A stretch of DNA of 32,987 nt, from assembly GCA_945906755.1 (NCBI GenBank), contig CAMDRJ010000013.1, positions 1 to 32,987 of the forward strand. The letters are read 5' to 3'. The DNA comes from Klebsiella pneumoniae. Its GTDB lineage: Bacteria; Pseudomonadota; Gammaproteobacteria; Burkholderiales; SG8-39. The notes below the pieces were generated by a model that made no database searches, had not been told where the DNA came from, and saw only the letters and a program-made list of their open reading frames with translations. Below are positions 7,036 through 14,863 of this stretch, one piece after another. Numbering within the stretch: position 1 is the stretch's first letter; each line of letters starts with the position of its first letter. The position numbers and the translations under genes are program-made.

Positions 7036-8073
7036 CTATCGCCGTCTGGCCTCCAGGATCGATACCGGCATCGCCGTGGCAGTAACCCGTTCGCAGCGCA
7101 GAGCCGCGGTATCGAGAAGTGCTTCGTATTCTTCTTTCGTGCGCTCGCGCCCGCCGGTAATCAGCAGCATTTCCAGGTCGATGAATTTGCCGTGATCAGG
7201 TTGATTGGCCGGGGCGAGCACATGTTCGATGATCAAAAGCCGCGCTCCAGCATGCATTGCAACGGTCACGCCTTTGAGAATGCGCGCCGCATCGGCATCG
7301 TTCCAATCATGGAGGATCGCCGACATCAAGTAGACATCGCCATCCCGCGGTATCGCACCGAACAGGTCGCCTGCAACGCGCATGCAGCGACCGGTGACGC
7401 CAATTTCCTCCAGTACGCTTGCGGCGCGATCGAGCACCGCAGGCCGGTCAAACAGAATGCCGTGCGCGCGCGCGTTCCCAGCGAGGATGGAGCCCAACAG
7501 GATGCCGGTACCGCCACCGATATCGATGATGGAGCGCGCATGAGTAAAGTCGTAAGCATCGATGATTGCTTCTGCGACATGGCCTGAATAGCCGCTCATC
7601 GCTGCATCAAAAATTTGCGCGGAGGCCGGATGCTTCGCGAGATAGTCGAAGCAGTCCGCCGCGTTCTCGCGCTTGGCGATCGCTGATTGACCGGTCCGTA
7701 TCGCGTGTAACGCGTCGCCCCAACAACCCCAGTGCCAAGTGTCGCCCTGCATCCGCGCGAAGGCACGCAGATTGCCTGGGGTATCGTCCCGCAGCAACAC
7801 GCTCATCGGGGCGAGCGCGAAGCTGCGTGGCGCGACTTCACAGAAGACGCCCAAGCCCGCCAAGGCACGCATCAGCCGATAGAGGGACGGGGCATGCGTA
7901 TGGGTGGTGCGCGCCAGATCATCGATATCGCGGCCTTTACGTCCCAAGTGATCGGCGATGCCAAGTTCGGCGGCGACGTAGATCGCCTGCGATATCCAAT
8001 AGCCACTCACCAGATTCAATAGCTGTCCGGCGGGCGAAGCGGCTTCATCGGCTACGAATTCGTTGCTACTCAC
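7036..8073 (-). CDS. SAM-dependent O-methyltransferase (acetylserotonin/hydroxyneurosporene type)
   Basis: This 345-aa protein belongs to the class I small-molecule O-methyltransferases with an N-terminal winged-helix dimerisation domain (SPAGQLLNLVSGYWISQAIY...THAPSLYRLMRALAG). The SAM-binding glycine loop is SIIDIGGGTGILLGSIL. The putative catalytic His is in YLMSAILHDWNDADA, followed by GARLLIIEHVL. The GTG at 8073 gives a family-typical length; an ATG at 8160 adds 29 residues unlike the family. Neither start has a clear Shine-Dalgarno. It lies 94 bases upstream of the ACP start in the same direction, so it may methylate a phenolic hydroxyl of the resorcinol product. That role is inferred from position and family only. 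Confidence 0.8.
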   Translation of the reverse strand: MSSNEFVADEAASPAGQLLNLVSGYWISQAIYVAAELGIADHLGRKGRDIDDLARTTHTHAPSLYRLMRALAGLGVFCEVAPRSFALAPMSVLLRDDTPGNLRAFARMQGDTWHWGCWGDALHAIRTGQSAIAKRENAADCFDYLAKHPASAQIFDAAMSGYSGHVAEAIIDAYDFTHARSIIDIGGGTGILLGSILAGNARAHGILFDRPAVLDRAASVLEEIGVTGRCMRVAGDLFGAIPRDGDVYLMSAILHDWNDADAARILKGVTVAMHAGARLLIIEHVLAPANQPDHGKFIDLEMLLITGGRERTKEEYEALLDTAALRCERVTATAMPVSILEARRR

Positions 8074-8249
8074 ATTGGCCCGGGGGAAATGGCTTTGCTG
8101 CTGATGCCCGGCATTGTACCGCCGCCGTAGTATCGAAATTTCTCGTATTGAGGCAAGCATGGGGCCGCGTTCGAGGTGTAGAGTTGCCCGGTTGATGACC
8201 TCGATGGCCTGTGAGACGGATGCCGGTCCCCAAACCCGTAACGCCCGCT

Positions 8250-8957
8250 ATGACAAAAAAAAATCGACGCAACTACTACCGAATCCTGTTTGTTCAGCCC
8301 GATGCGCCGGTTGAAGTCATCAAAGCGAGTTACCGCGCATTGATGGGGCCACTCAAGCTTCATCCCGATCTGGGCGGCGATCATGAAGAGGCCGCACTGA
8401 TCAACGAGGCCTACCGCGTCTTGAAAGATCCGGTCCGCCGCGAGGCGTACACACGGACCTACAAGGCGCCGTGGGCGCGCGCCGAATCGATTTCGAGCGC
8501 AAAAACGGCGGACTGGAATCCGGCGGATTGGGTAGCGCTGGAGTGCTGTCCGTTCTGCCGGGCGAGCCTGCCACAGCTTATCGATGCCGAGACCAACTGC
8601 GAGCGTTGTCGCTGTCCGCTGTCCCCGCCAGTCGTCCATCCTACCCGCGGCAAGGAACTCATTGGCAGGCGTGCCACCCCCCGCATTGCGAAGACGGGGC
8701 CGGCCATTCTTTATCGGAGCTGGCAATCGAATCCGACCGCCGTGCGCCTGCGCGATCTATCGATGGGCGGTCTGAGTATCTATGCTGGGACGCCGTTGGC
8801 GGTAGGTCAGGCCTGCCGGGCGGCCGGGGCGCTGGTCGATGCGGTCGTCCAGGTGGTGTCATGCCAGCCGCACCAGGGCGAGTGGATGATCAATGCGCAA
8901 CTGCTTACCGCGCGGTTTGCCAAGCGAGCGGGCGTGTTCGTTTCGGACGCCACCTAG
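8250..8957 (+). CDS. J-domain, zinc-ribbon and PilZ-like fusion protein
   Basis: This 235-aa protein has three parts. Residues 8-70 form a J-domain with the Hsp70-stimulating motif H38-P39-D40 (LKLHPDLGGDHEEAALINEAY). Residues 100-122 hold two Cys pairs (CPFC and CERC), probably a zinc ribbon. Residues about 139-230 look like a PilZ domain, with a basic start (GRRATPR) and the D-x-S-x-x-G motif as DLSMGGLSIYAG; PilZ domains bind cyclic di-GMP. The ATG at 8250 places the J-domain at the N-terminus; an ATG at 8220 is also open. A run of nine A at 8255-8263 sits directly after the start and could allow slippage. The order suggests a co-chaperone whose contacts respond to c-di-GMP, which is inference. 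Confidence 0.72.
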   Translation: MTKKNRRNYYRILFVQPDAPVEVIKASYRALMGPLKLHPDLGGDHEEAALINEAYRVLKDPVRREAYTRTYKAPWARAESISSAKTADWNPADWVALECCPFCRASLPQLIDAETNCERCRCPLSPPVVHPTRGKELIGRRATPRIAKTGPAILYRSWQSNPTAVRLRDLSMGGLSIYAGTPLAVGQACRAAGALVDAVVQVVSCQPHQGEWMINAQLLTARFAKRAGVFVSDAT

Positions 8958-9082
8958 CGCGAAGATTTCCGATAGCCTGATCCGGTGTGGCAAGGTAAGC
9001 TAGCCCGCGCAATTCATGCCACTGCTTGCTGCGTCGATGTATCGGTACCCAAACTGACACCGCCACGAAAGAATGGACAGCC

Positions 9083-10459
9083 ATGAAGAAGATCCTCCTC
9101 GTCAATCCCGCGTACAAGAACAGCCTGCATTCGAACATCAAAGTGCTGGCTATTCCACCGTTGAGCCTCACCATGATCGCGCGCTATACCCCCGATCATT
9201 ACGAGGTCGAGATCGTTGACGAGGCGGTCCAGAATTTGGATTTCAATGTGCGCGCCGATATCGTCGGCATTACTTGCATGACGCCGCTGGCGCCGCGCGC
9301 TTATGAAATCGCGCAGCGTTTCCGGGAGCGCGGGGCCTTGGTGGTGATGGGCGGGATCCATGCCTCCTATATGACCGACGAAGCGTTGCGCTATGTCGAT
9401 GTGGTGGTTGCTGGTGAAGCAGAGAATCTGTGGCCGCAGTTCCTGCGCGATTACGAAGCTGGCAAATTCCAGAAAGTCTATCGGGCGACCGAGCAGCCTG
9501 ATATCGAAAATCTGCCTGCGCCACGTCGCGATCTCCTAGCGGACAAGTACTTTGTCGAGACGGTGTAGACCGGCCGCGGTTGCCCGATCAATTGCAATTT
9601 CTGCTCCGTGACGGCGTTCAATGGTGCCCGCTATCGCCTGCGTAGCACCGACAGCGTGATGAACGAAATCAATGCGATCAAATCCAAGCGCATTTTTATC
9701 GTTGACGACAATATCGTCGGATCGGGCATGAAATACATCCGGCGCGCCAAGGATTTGTTCGATCGTCTGGAAGGCAGCGGCAAGGAATGGGGTGCGCAGA
9801 CCTGCCTCAACATCGTCGAGCATGACGATCTCATGCAATCGGCCAGGCGCGGCGGTTGCAAAGCGCTCTTGATCGGCTTTGAGTCGCTCGATGCCGATAC
9901 GCTTGAGTCGATGCACAAGCCCGTCAATCTGCGACCGGCCACGCGCAATTTCAGCGACGCGATCAAGAAGATCCATGATCAAGGCATCGCGATCATCGGC
10001 TGCTTCATTTTCGGCACCGACACGCAAGACAAGGACGTCTTCAAGCGCACCGTCGATTTCGCGCTAGCGAATCGGATCGACGCGGTGCAGATGACGCTCT
10101 CCACGCCCCTGCCGGGCACCGCGCTCTATCGTCAGATGGCCGCTGAGAAGCGCCTGCTATTGACGAACTATCCGAACGATTGGAGCCACTACAACATTGT
10201 CGAGCCGGTCTATCAGATGAAGAACTTTACGCCGGAGGAGGCCTACCAGGGCCTGCTGAAGGCCTATGAGGAAGTTTCTTCATTTACGACATCGCTGAAG
10301 CGCGGCGTTCGCACCTTCATGAACACGAAGAGCGTATTTAGCACCGGTATTTCGTTCTCCTGGAACTATCAGGCGTATCGAACGATTCGCGATAATCCGA
10401 CGCCGCTGGTGGTTGGGGCGCAGAGCCCTTTGCGCCAAGTGGAGGAAGTGAGCGCGTAG
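9083..10459 (+). pseudogene. B12-binding radical SAM protein interrupted by an in-frame TAG
   Basis: One frame of 458 positions encodes a cobalamin-binding-like domain (residues 1-~145: MKKILLVNPAYKN, ADIVGITCMTPLAPRAYEIA, ALVVMGGIHASYM). It is followed by a radical SAM barrel with the 4Fe-4S motif C167-x3-C171-x2-C174 (TGRGCPINCNFCSVT) and IFIVDDNIVG, GFESLD and FIFGTDTQDKD. TAG at 9566-9568 (position 162) stops the frame five codons before the first cluster Cys. I expect Gln there (VQTGRGCP), so a CAG-to-TAG change explains it. A GTG at 9608 could restart translation but would lose the cluster motif. The best family match is radical SAM proteins with a C-terminal DUF4070-like region. The substrate is unknown. 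A link to the neighbouring dar-like locus is possible but unproven. Confidence 0.78.
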
Positions 10460-10465
10460 GAAGAG

Positions 10466-10537
10466 CGTCATACCTGCGCAGGCAGGTATCCAGACGAGTC
10501 AGATCGGGCCTGGATTCCCGCCTCCGCGGGAATGACG
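10466..10537. repeat. Dispersed paired-hairpin repeat (REP-like), possible terminator
   Basis: Two related 28-base arms face each other, 10466-10493 and 10510-10537. CGTCATACCTGCGCAGGCAG begins the left arm. The complement of the right arm begins CGTCATTCCCGCGGAGGCGG, and both end in ATCCAG. Each arm is also a hairpin in itself (ACCTGCGCAGGCAGGT and TTCCCGCCTCCGCGGGAA). Intergenic elements of this type (GGATTCCCGC...GCGGGAATGACG) are recalled as abundant in several beta- and gammaproteobacteria. It starts six bases after the radical SAM stop and may terminate transcription. Confidence 0.6.
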
Positions 10538-10565
10538 AGGTATGTGGGGGAGAAGCGGGGCATTC

Positions 10566-10676
10566 ACCCTAGACCAACAAACTTTCCCCGTTGGTAAAGG
10601 GAGCAGCGTTAGCGGGAAATCAACCCTAGGCCATCAAACTTTCCCCCTTGATAAAGGGGGCAGCGAAGCGGGGGAT
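10566..10676. repeat. Two tandem copies of a ~57-bp intergenic repeat
   Basis: Copy one starts at 10566 and copy two at 10623. Both contain ACCCTAG-CCA-CAAACTTTCCCC, then a short hairpin (in copy two CCCCC-TTGATAAA-GGGGG) and GCAGCG-AGCGGG. The second copy runs right up to the crotonase stop codon. No protein in this stretch is credible. The element looks like a dispersed non-coding repeat that has duplicated in place. Confidence 0.6.
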
Positions 10677-10678
10677 TC

Positions 10679-11476
10679 CTACCGCCCCCGCCACACGGGC
10701 TTTCTCTTAGCAAGAAACGACTCCAGCCCCTCGCGAAAATCCGCCGACGAGTAAATCATGCCGACCAGATCGTCGTCTTCGACGCGCGGTTGTGCTTGTC
10801 GATTGCGGCGTAGCAATTCTTTCGTCACCCGCATCGTGAGCGGCGCGTGATCCTTTAATTGCGTGGCGAGCGCCAAAGCACGCGCCATCAACGCGGCGTG
10901 ATCCGGCAGCACTTCGTTGACGAGGCCAATCGCGAGCGCTTCATTCGCGCCGATCAATCGCGAGGTGTAGATCATCTCGATGACCTTCGCTTCACCGACG
11001 CGGCCGACGAGCCGTGCGAGGGTCGCCGCCGAAAGGCAATTGCCGAGCGTGCGGGCAATCGGAAAGCCGTACTTCATGTCTTGGGTGCCAAGCCGCATGT
11101 CGCAGCACGCCGCAATACCCGCACCGCCGCCGGTGCAGGCCCCCGCGATCGCCGCGATGGTCGGCAATGGGCACGCCTCGATGCGCGAAAAGATCTCATC
11201 CGCCTTGCGTTCGTATTCGATGCCTTGTTCGGGCGCGCCGAAGTCGCGAAAGAGCGAGATGTCAGTGCCTGCGGCGAATGCCTTGTCGCCTGCGCCGGTG
11301 ATGATGATGACCTTCACGCTGCCATCGGTCGGCGCATTGCCGCAGATCTCGGCAAGCCGCTCATACATACCGAAGGTGAGGGCATTGCGGGCCTGCGGGC
11401 GATTGAAGGTGGCGATACCGATGCCGTCCTTCACTTCGTAGAGAAGATCGGCATTGGGGGACGAGGCGGTCAGCAT
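10679..11476 (-). CDS. Crotonase-family protein lacking both hydratase glutamates
   Basis: This 265-aa protein has the crotonase fold: VKDGIGIATFNRPQARNAL, the oxyanion-hole segments AFAAGTDISLF and ACTGGGAGIAACCDMRLG, and the C-terminal helices. Enoyl-CoA hydratases use two Glu, one in GGGCE and one in PE twenty residues later. Here those positions are G120 and I140 (GGGAGIA and GFPIART). A simple enoyl-CoA hydratase reaction is therefore unlikely. The fold also supports isomerases, decarboxylases and thioester hydrolases, and the specific reaction is not predictable from the sequence. It precedes the hemerythrin-like gene on the map but is about 100 bases away, so operon membership is uncertain. 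Confidence 0.75.
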   Translation of the reverse strand: MLTASSPNADLLYEVKDGIGIATFNRPQARNALTFGMYERLAEICGNAPTDGSVKVIIITGAGDKAFAAGTDISLFRDFGAPEQGIEYERKADEIFSRIEACPLPTIAAIAGACTGGGAGIAACCDMRLGTQDMKYGFPIARTLGNCLSAATLARLVGRVGEAKVIEMIYTSRLIGANEALAIGLVNEVLPDHAALMARALALATQLKDHAPLTMRVTKELLRRNRQAQPRVEDDDLVGMIYSSADFREGLESFLAKRKPVWRGR

Positions 11477-11575
11477 GATTGCAGTCTCGGTGAGGCCGGG
11501 CGCGCTCGGATGCCCGCCCGCAGCCTCGCCATTATCGCGGAGTCGAGAATCCGCGGGTACCGGTCGTGTAGACCG

Positions 11576-12304
11576 TCAGGGGAACGGGCCGGTCGCCTCG
11601 CACAACTTGATCCAGTCGCGGTTCGACAGATGTGGCTTCACGATTGCCAGCAACTGGTCGACCACCTCGCCCGGTGCGTTCAACCGCATGCCTGTGAACA
11701 TTGCCGCACGCTCTGGAGCGGAGATCGCAGGCACCATCCTGCGCAAGATCTCGGCCATTTCGTCTGGTGACAACGAGGCCACGATCGTCTGTTCGATTTC
11801 GGCGAGTTCGAGGTCCGTGTACGTTGACCAGAGCACCGCGTTGTGCGCGGTCTCTTCCCTGTTCATATGAACGAAGTTTTCCGCGACGAAGAGCGCCAGA
11901 CGCCGATAAAGCCCTTGTGCGGCCGCCGGGCGCGCGGTCCATTCGGCCCGTTCAAGACCTGTGAGGGCGGTCTCGATCCGTGCAATCTCTTCTTCGTGAT
12001 GAACGTGTTCGGCCACAACTTCTCCCGACGTGCCGGGGATGGCTCGCTCCATGGCGCCATGGACGTATTTGTTTTCGTGTTCAATGTGTTTGCGACACAC
12101 GCGAAGCAATGCGCGCAGTTTCCCCGCGAATTCGTCAAGTTCCGTTGCATCGAACGGATCCATGCGCCCTGCCAGCATCAGCACGTCACTCATCCAGGCG
12201 CGCAGGCCCTTATGAATGCCGGTGTAAAGGTCGTAACGAGGGGCTGGCGCCTCGTGCTCAATGACAGGTGTGGCGGGCGTTTGGATTGCAGTCGTGGTGC
12301 TCAT
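11576..12304 (-). CDS. Hemerythrin-like HHE domain protein
   Basis: This 242-aa protein has the spaced His and Glu residues of a four-helix di-iron hemerythrin-like domain: YTGIHKGLRAW, RKHIEHENKYVHGAM, VVAEHVHHEEEIARIE and FVHMNREETAHNAVLW. Such proteins bind oxygen, nitric oxide or peroxide through a di-iron site. The C-terminal ~70 residues (ELAEIEQTIVASLSPDEMAE...) form a further helical region. The start is supported by GGAG eight bases upstream of the ATG on the minus strand. The N-terminal 20 residues are Thr/Pro-rich and probably flexible. A role in oxygen or nitrosative-stress sensing is a family-based guess. Confidence 0.75.
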   Translation of the reverse strand: MSTTTAIQTPATPVIEHEAPAPRYDLYTGIHKGLRAWMSDVLMLAGRMDPFDATELDEFAGKLRALLRVCRKHIEHENKYVHGAMERAIPGTSGEVVAEHVHHEEEIARIETALTGLERAEWTARPAAAQGLYRRLALFVAENFVHMNREETAHNAVLWSTYTDLELAEIEQTIVASLSPDEMAEILRRMVPAISAPERAAMFTGMRLNAPGEVVDQLLAIVKPHLSNRDWIKLCEATGPFP

Positions 12305-12423
12305 GGTTATCTCCAGGTTGGTTATGCATCGTTGGGTGAAACGATGCCGCCATCGTGCCGGAGCGCGCCACGCGCCGTTGATAAGTTCCCCGTATTGTTT
12401 TGCTAAGAGATTCTTAAAGGACC

Positions 12424-12450
12424 GCTGATTAAGCTATCTCGCTAATCAGC
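12424..12450. terminator. Hairpin between the molybdenum hydroxylase and hemerythrin genes
   Basis: A perfect 8-base inverted repeat, GCTGATTA...TAATCAGC, with an 11-base loop lies downstream of the large-subunit stop on the minus strand. A second GC-rich hairpin (GGGGG-CGAG-CCCCC, 12478-12491) lies closer to that stop. Neither is followed by a convincing T-tract, so the terminator call is tentative. The rest of the 213-base gap shows no gene. Confidence 0.35.
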
Positions 12451-12517
12451 GTGACCAAATTTTTCAGGGAGTTACGAGGGGGCGAGCCCCCTTGTTCAGC
12501 TATTCTTAAACGCCGGC

Positions 12518-14863
12518 TCAAACGTCCGGTTCGCCGGTCAGCTCCCAGAGCCGATTCGGACTCAGCGGAATCTCATTCAACTCGATACCGCGACTGGGTG
12601 TCTGCAGCGCATCTTCGATAGCTTGCGCGAAGAGCGGCCCGACTGGAATCGCGCCCGCCTCGCCCGCGCCTTTGACGCCAAGCGGATTCAAGGGTGATGG
12701 CGTCACAGTATGGCCGAGCGTCATGCGCGGCACATCCATCGAGGTGGGTAGCAGGTAGTCGGCGAGCGTCGCGTTCTGCAACTGTCCATCATTGTCGAAT
12801 ACTAGTTGCTCGTAGAACGCATTGCCGATGCCTTGCGCGACACCACCATGGATCTGCCCTGCGAGGATGAGCGGATTGATCACCGTGCCGCAGTCATGTA
12901 CCACGACATACTTTTGCACCGTCAGCATGAAGGTTTCCGGATCGACTTCGACGATCATCGCGTGCACGCCACTCGCCGTCGCGCCGATCGGTGGCCCGAA
13001 ATAACTGGTCGCTTCCAGCCCTGGTTCGGTGCCCGGCTGCACCGCGCCTCGCATCGGATTGGCGAGATTGGCGAGTTCTCCCAGACGAATGAAGCGATGC
13101 GGAATGCCGGTGACATGCACCCGGCCGTTCGCTAGTTCAAGATCGGCTTCGGCACATTCGAAATGGCGCGCCGCGGTGGCAAAGATCTTGGTGCGCACGA
13201 TCTTCGCGGCATCGTTGATCGCATTTCCAGCGACGACCGCGCCACGACTGGCGAATGTGCCTGCGCCCCAATAGAACTGATCGGTGTCGCCGGTGATTAC
13301 TTCTACGTCGCGCACGTCGACGCCAACCTGATCGGCGACGATCTGGGCGAAGGCGGTGTAATGCCCCTGGCCCTGTGTGCCGATGCCGGTCGCAACCAAT
13401 ACCTTGCCGCTTGATTGCACCTGTACCTTCGCACCTTCATACGGACCGATGCCGGTGCCTTCGACATACGACACGATGCCGATGCCGACATGCCGGCCCG
13501 CTTTGCGCAGGCGCGGCTGTTCATCGGCAATGAATCGCTCGTAGTCGATTAACTGCAATGCCTGATCGAGGATCGGTATGTAGTTGCCGCTGTCGTATTC
13601 CAGCGGCTCGAAATCCTGATAGATGATTTCGTTCTTGTATGGGAAGGCGTTGGCCGGAATGTAGTTGCGCCGGCGGATCTCGGCGCGATCGATGCCAAGT
13701 TCCCGCGCACCGATGTCGAGCAGACGTTCCATCACGAACACGCCATGCTGGCGGCCCGCGCCACGATACGGGGTTACCGTGGGTAGATTCGTGAATACGG
13801 CAGTGAAGGTGCTATCGTAATGCGGCACGACGTAAGGCCCAAGCAGCGTGCATTGCGAATTGATCGGCACGGTGAGGCCATAAGGATCGTACGCCCCGGC
13901 ATCATGCAGGAACACGTCTTTAATGCCGAGGATCTTGCCGTCTCGGTCGAACGCGATTTCGGCATCATGAATCTGACCGCGTTCATGAGTCGTCGCGAAA
14001 AAATGCTCGGATCGGTCCTCGATCCACTTTACCGGCGCATTGAGCTTGCGTGCGATCCAGGGGATCAGCACTTCCTCCGGATAGAACAGCATGATCTTCG
14101 GCCCGAAGCCGCCGCCAATGAACGGCGCAATGACGCGCACCTGTCGCTCACTCAAGCCCAGCATCGCCGCAAGACCATTGCGCAGGAAGACGGGCGCCTG
14201 GGTGGTATCCCAGATCGTCATGCGATCGGCTTTGGCGTCCCATTGCGCGACCACGCCGCGCGTTTCGATCGGCGATGACGTGCCACGGTCATACTTGAAG
14301 CGCCGGCGGATCACGCGCGCTGCCTTACCTACGATGCTCGCGTAATTGCCCTTGGTTTGTCGCACATGCGCCGAGATGTTGGAGCCAAGATCGTCATGCA
14401 CATGGGCAGAGCCCGGTTGCAGCGCGCGCTCCAGATCCACGACCGCTGGCAGCGGTTCGTAATCGACAATTACTTCGCCCGCGGCGTCTTCTGCCAAGTA
14501 GCGATTGCGCGCGATGACGATCGCGATCGGCTCACCGACATGGCGCACTTTGTCTTTGGCGAGTGGGACTTGCGTGCGCTCGTTGAACACGCTGTCCTTG
14601 ACGGGCGGTGGTGGCACGAGCAGCGGGCCCGGCTGCCAGTAGTCGCCGAGATCGTGAGCTGTATAGATCGCGATCACGCCTTCCCGTTGCAGGGCAGCGG
14701 TTCGATCGATGCCGCGAATCCGCGCATGGGCGTAAGTGCTGCGAACGAACGCCGCATGCAACATGCCTGTTAGTTCGATGTCATCGATGAATTGGGCGCG
14801 ACCGGATAAGAGCTTGTTGTCCTCATTGCGAAGCACCGGTGCGCCGAAATAGCGAGTAGTCAT
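12518..14863 (-). CDS. Molybdenum hydroxylase large subunit (CoxL form II / xanthine-dehydrogenase type)
   Basis: This 781-aa protein has the two-part molybdopterin-binding architecture of the xanthine oxidase family. It begins FGAPVLRNEDNKLLSGRAQF, with APFIGGGFGPK for the cofactor region. At 365-371 it has PYRGAGR, where true aerobic CO dehydrogenases (form I) carry AYRCSFR. GVKGAGEAGAIPVGP near the C-terminus holds the conserved catalytic Glu. The PYRGAGR motif places it with form II CoxL-like enzymes, whose substrates are mostly unproven, so CO oxidation should not be assumed. It overlaps the FAD subunit by four bases (ATGA). The usual 2Fe-2S subunit is not adjacent. Confidence 0.85.
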   Translation of the reverse strand: MTTRYFGAPVLRNEDNKLLSGRAQFIDDIELTGMLHAAFVRSTYAHARIRGIDRTAALQREGVIAIYTAHDLGDYWQPGPLLVPPPPVKDSVFNERTQVPLAKDKVRHVGEPIAIVIARNRYLAEDAAGEVIVDYEPLPAVVDLERALQPGSAHVHDDLGSNISAHVRQTKGNYASIVGKAARVIRRRFKYDRGTSSPIETRGVVAQWDAKADRMTIWDTTQAPVFLRNGLAAMLGLSERQVRVIAPFIGGGFGPKIMLFYPEEVLIPWIARKLNAPVKWIEDRSEHFFATTHERGQIHDAEIAFDRDGKILGIKDVFLHDAGAYDPYGLTVPINSQCTLLGPYVVPHYDSTFTAVFTNLPTVTPYRGAGRQHGVFVMERLLDIGARELGIDRAEIRRRNYIPANAFPYKNEIIYQDFEPLEYDSGNYIPILDQALQLIDYERFIADEQPRLRKAGRHVGIGIVSYVEGTGIGPYEGAKVQVQSSGKVLVATGIGTQGQGHYTAFAQIVADQVGVDVRDVEVITGDTDQFYWGAGTFASRGAVVAGNAINDAAKIVRTKIFATAARHFECAEADLELANGRVHVTGIPHRFIRLGELANLANPMRGAVQPGTEPGLEATSYFGPPIGATASGVHAMIVEVDPETFMLTVQKYVVVHDCGTVINPLILAGQIHGGVAQGIGNAFYEQLVFDNDGQLQNATLADYLLPTSMDVPRMTLGHTVTPSPLNPLGVKGAGEAGAIPVGPLFAQAIEDALQTPSRGIELNEIPLSPNRLWELTGEPDV

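Noticed and set aside
2548-9568. Reassignment of TGA to Trp or TAG to Gln as the host genetic code
   Set aside because: Many intact genes in the window end properly at TGA or TAG at family-typical lengths, so both codons act as stops.
9608-10459. Separate radical SAM gene starting at GTG 9608
   Set aside because: The frame is continuous with the upstream B12-domain part, and this start would omit the CxxxCxxC motif, so it is treated as one interrupted gene.
10566-10676. CRISPR array
   Set aside because: Only two copies, with no spacer-like unique sequence between them and no cas genes nearby.
10542-10754. Small plus-strand reading frame over the repeat region
   Set aside because: Its protein is a translation of two tandem non-coding repeats and of the antisense strand of the crotonase gene.
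10859-11770. Long plus-strand frame of about 300 codons
   Set aside because: It is antisense to the crotonase and hemerythrin-like genes, which have clear family motifs; long shadows are common in GC-rich DNA.
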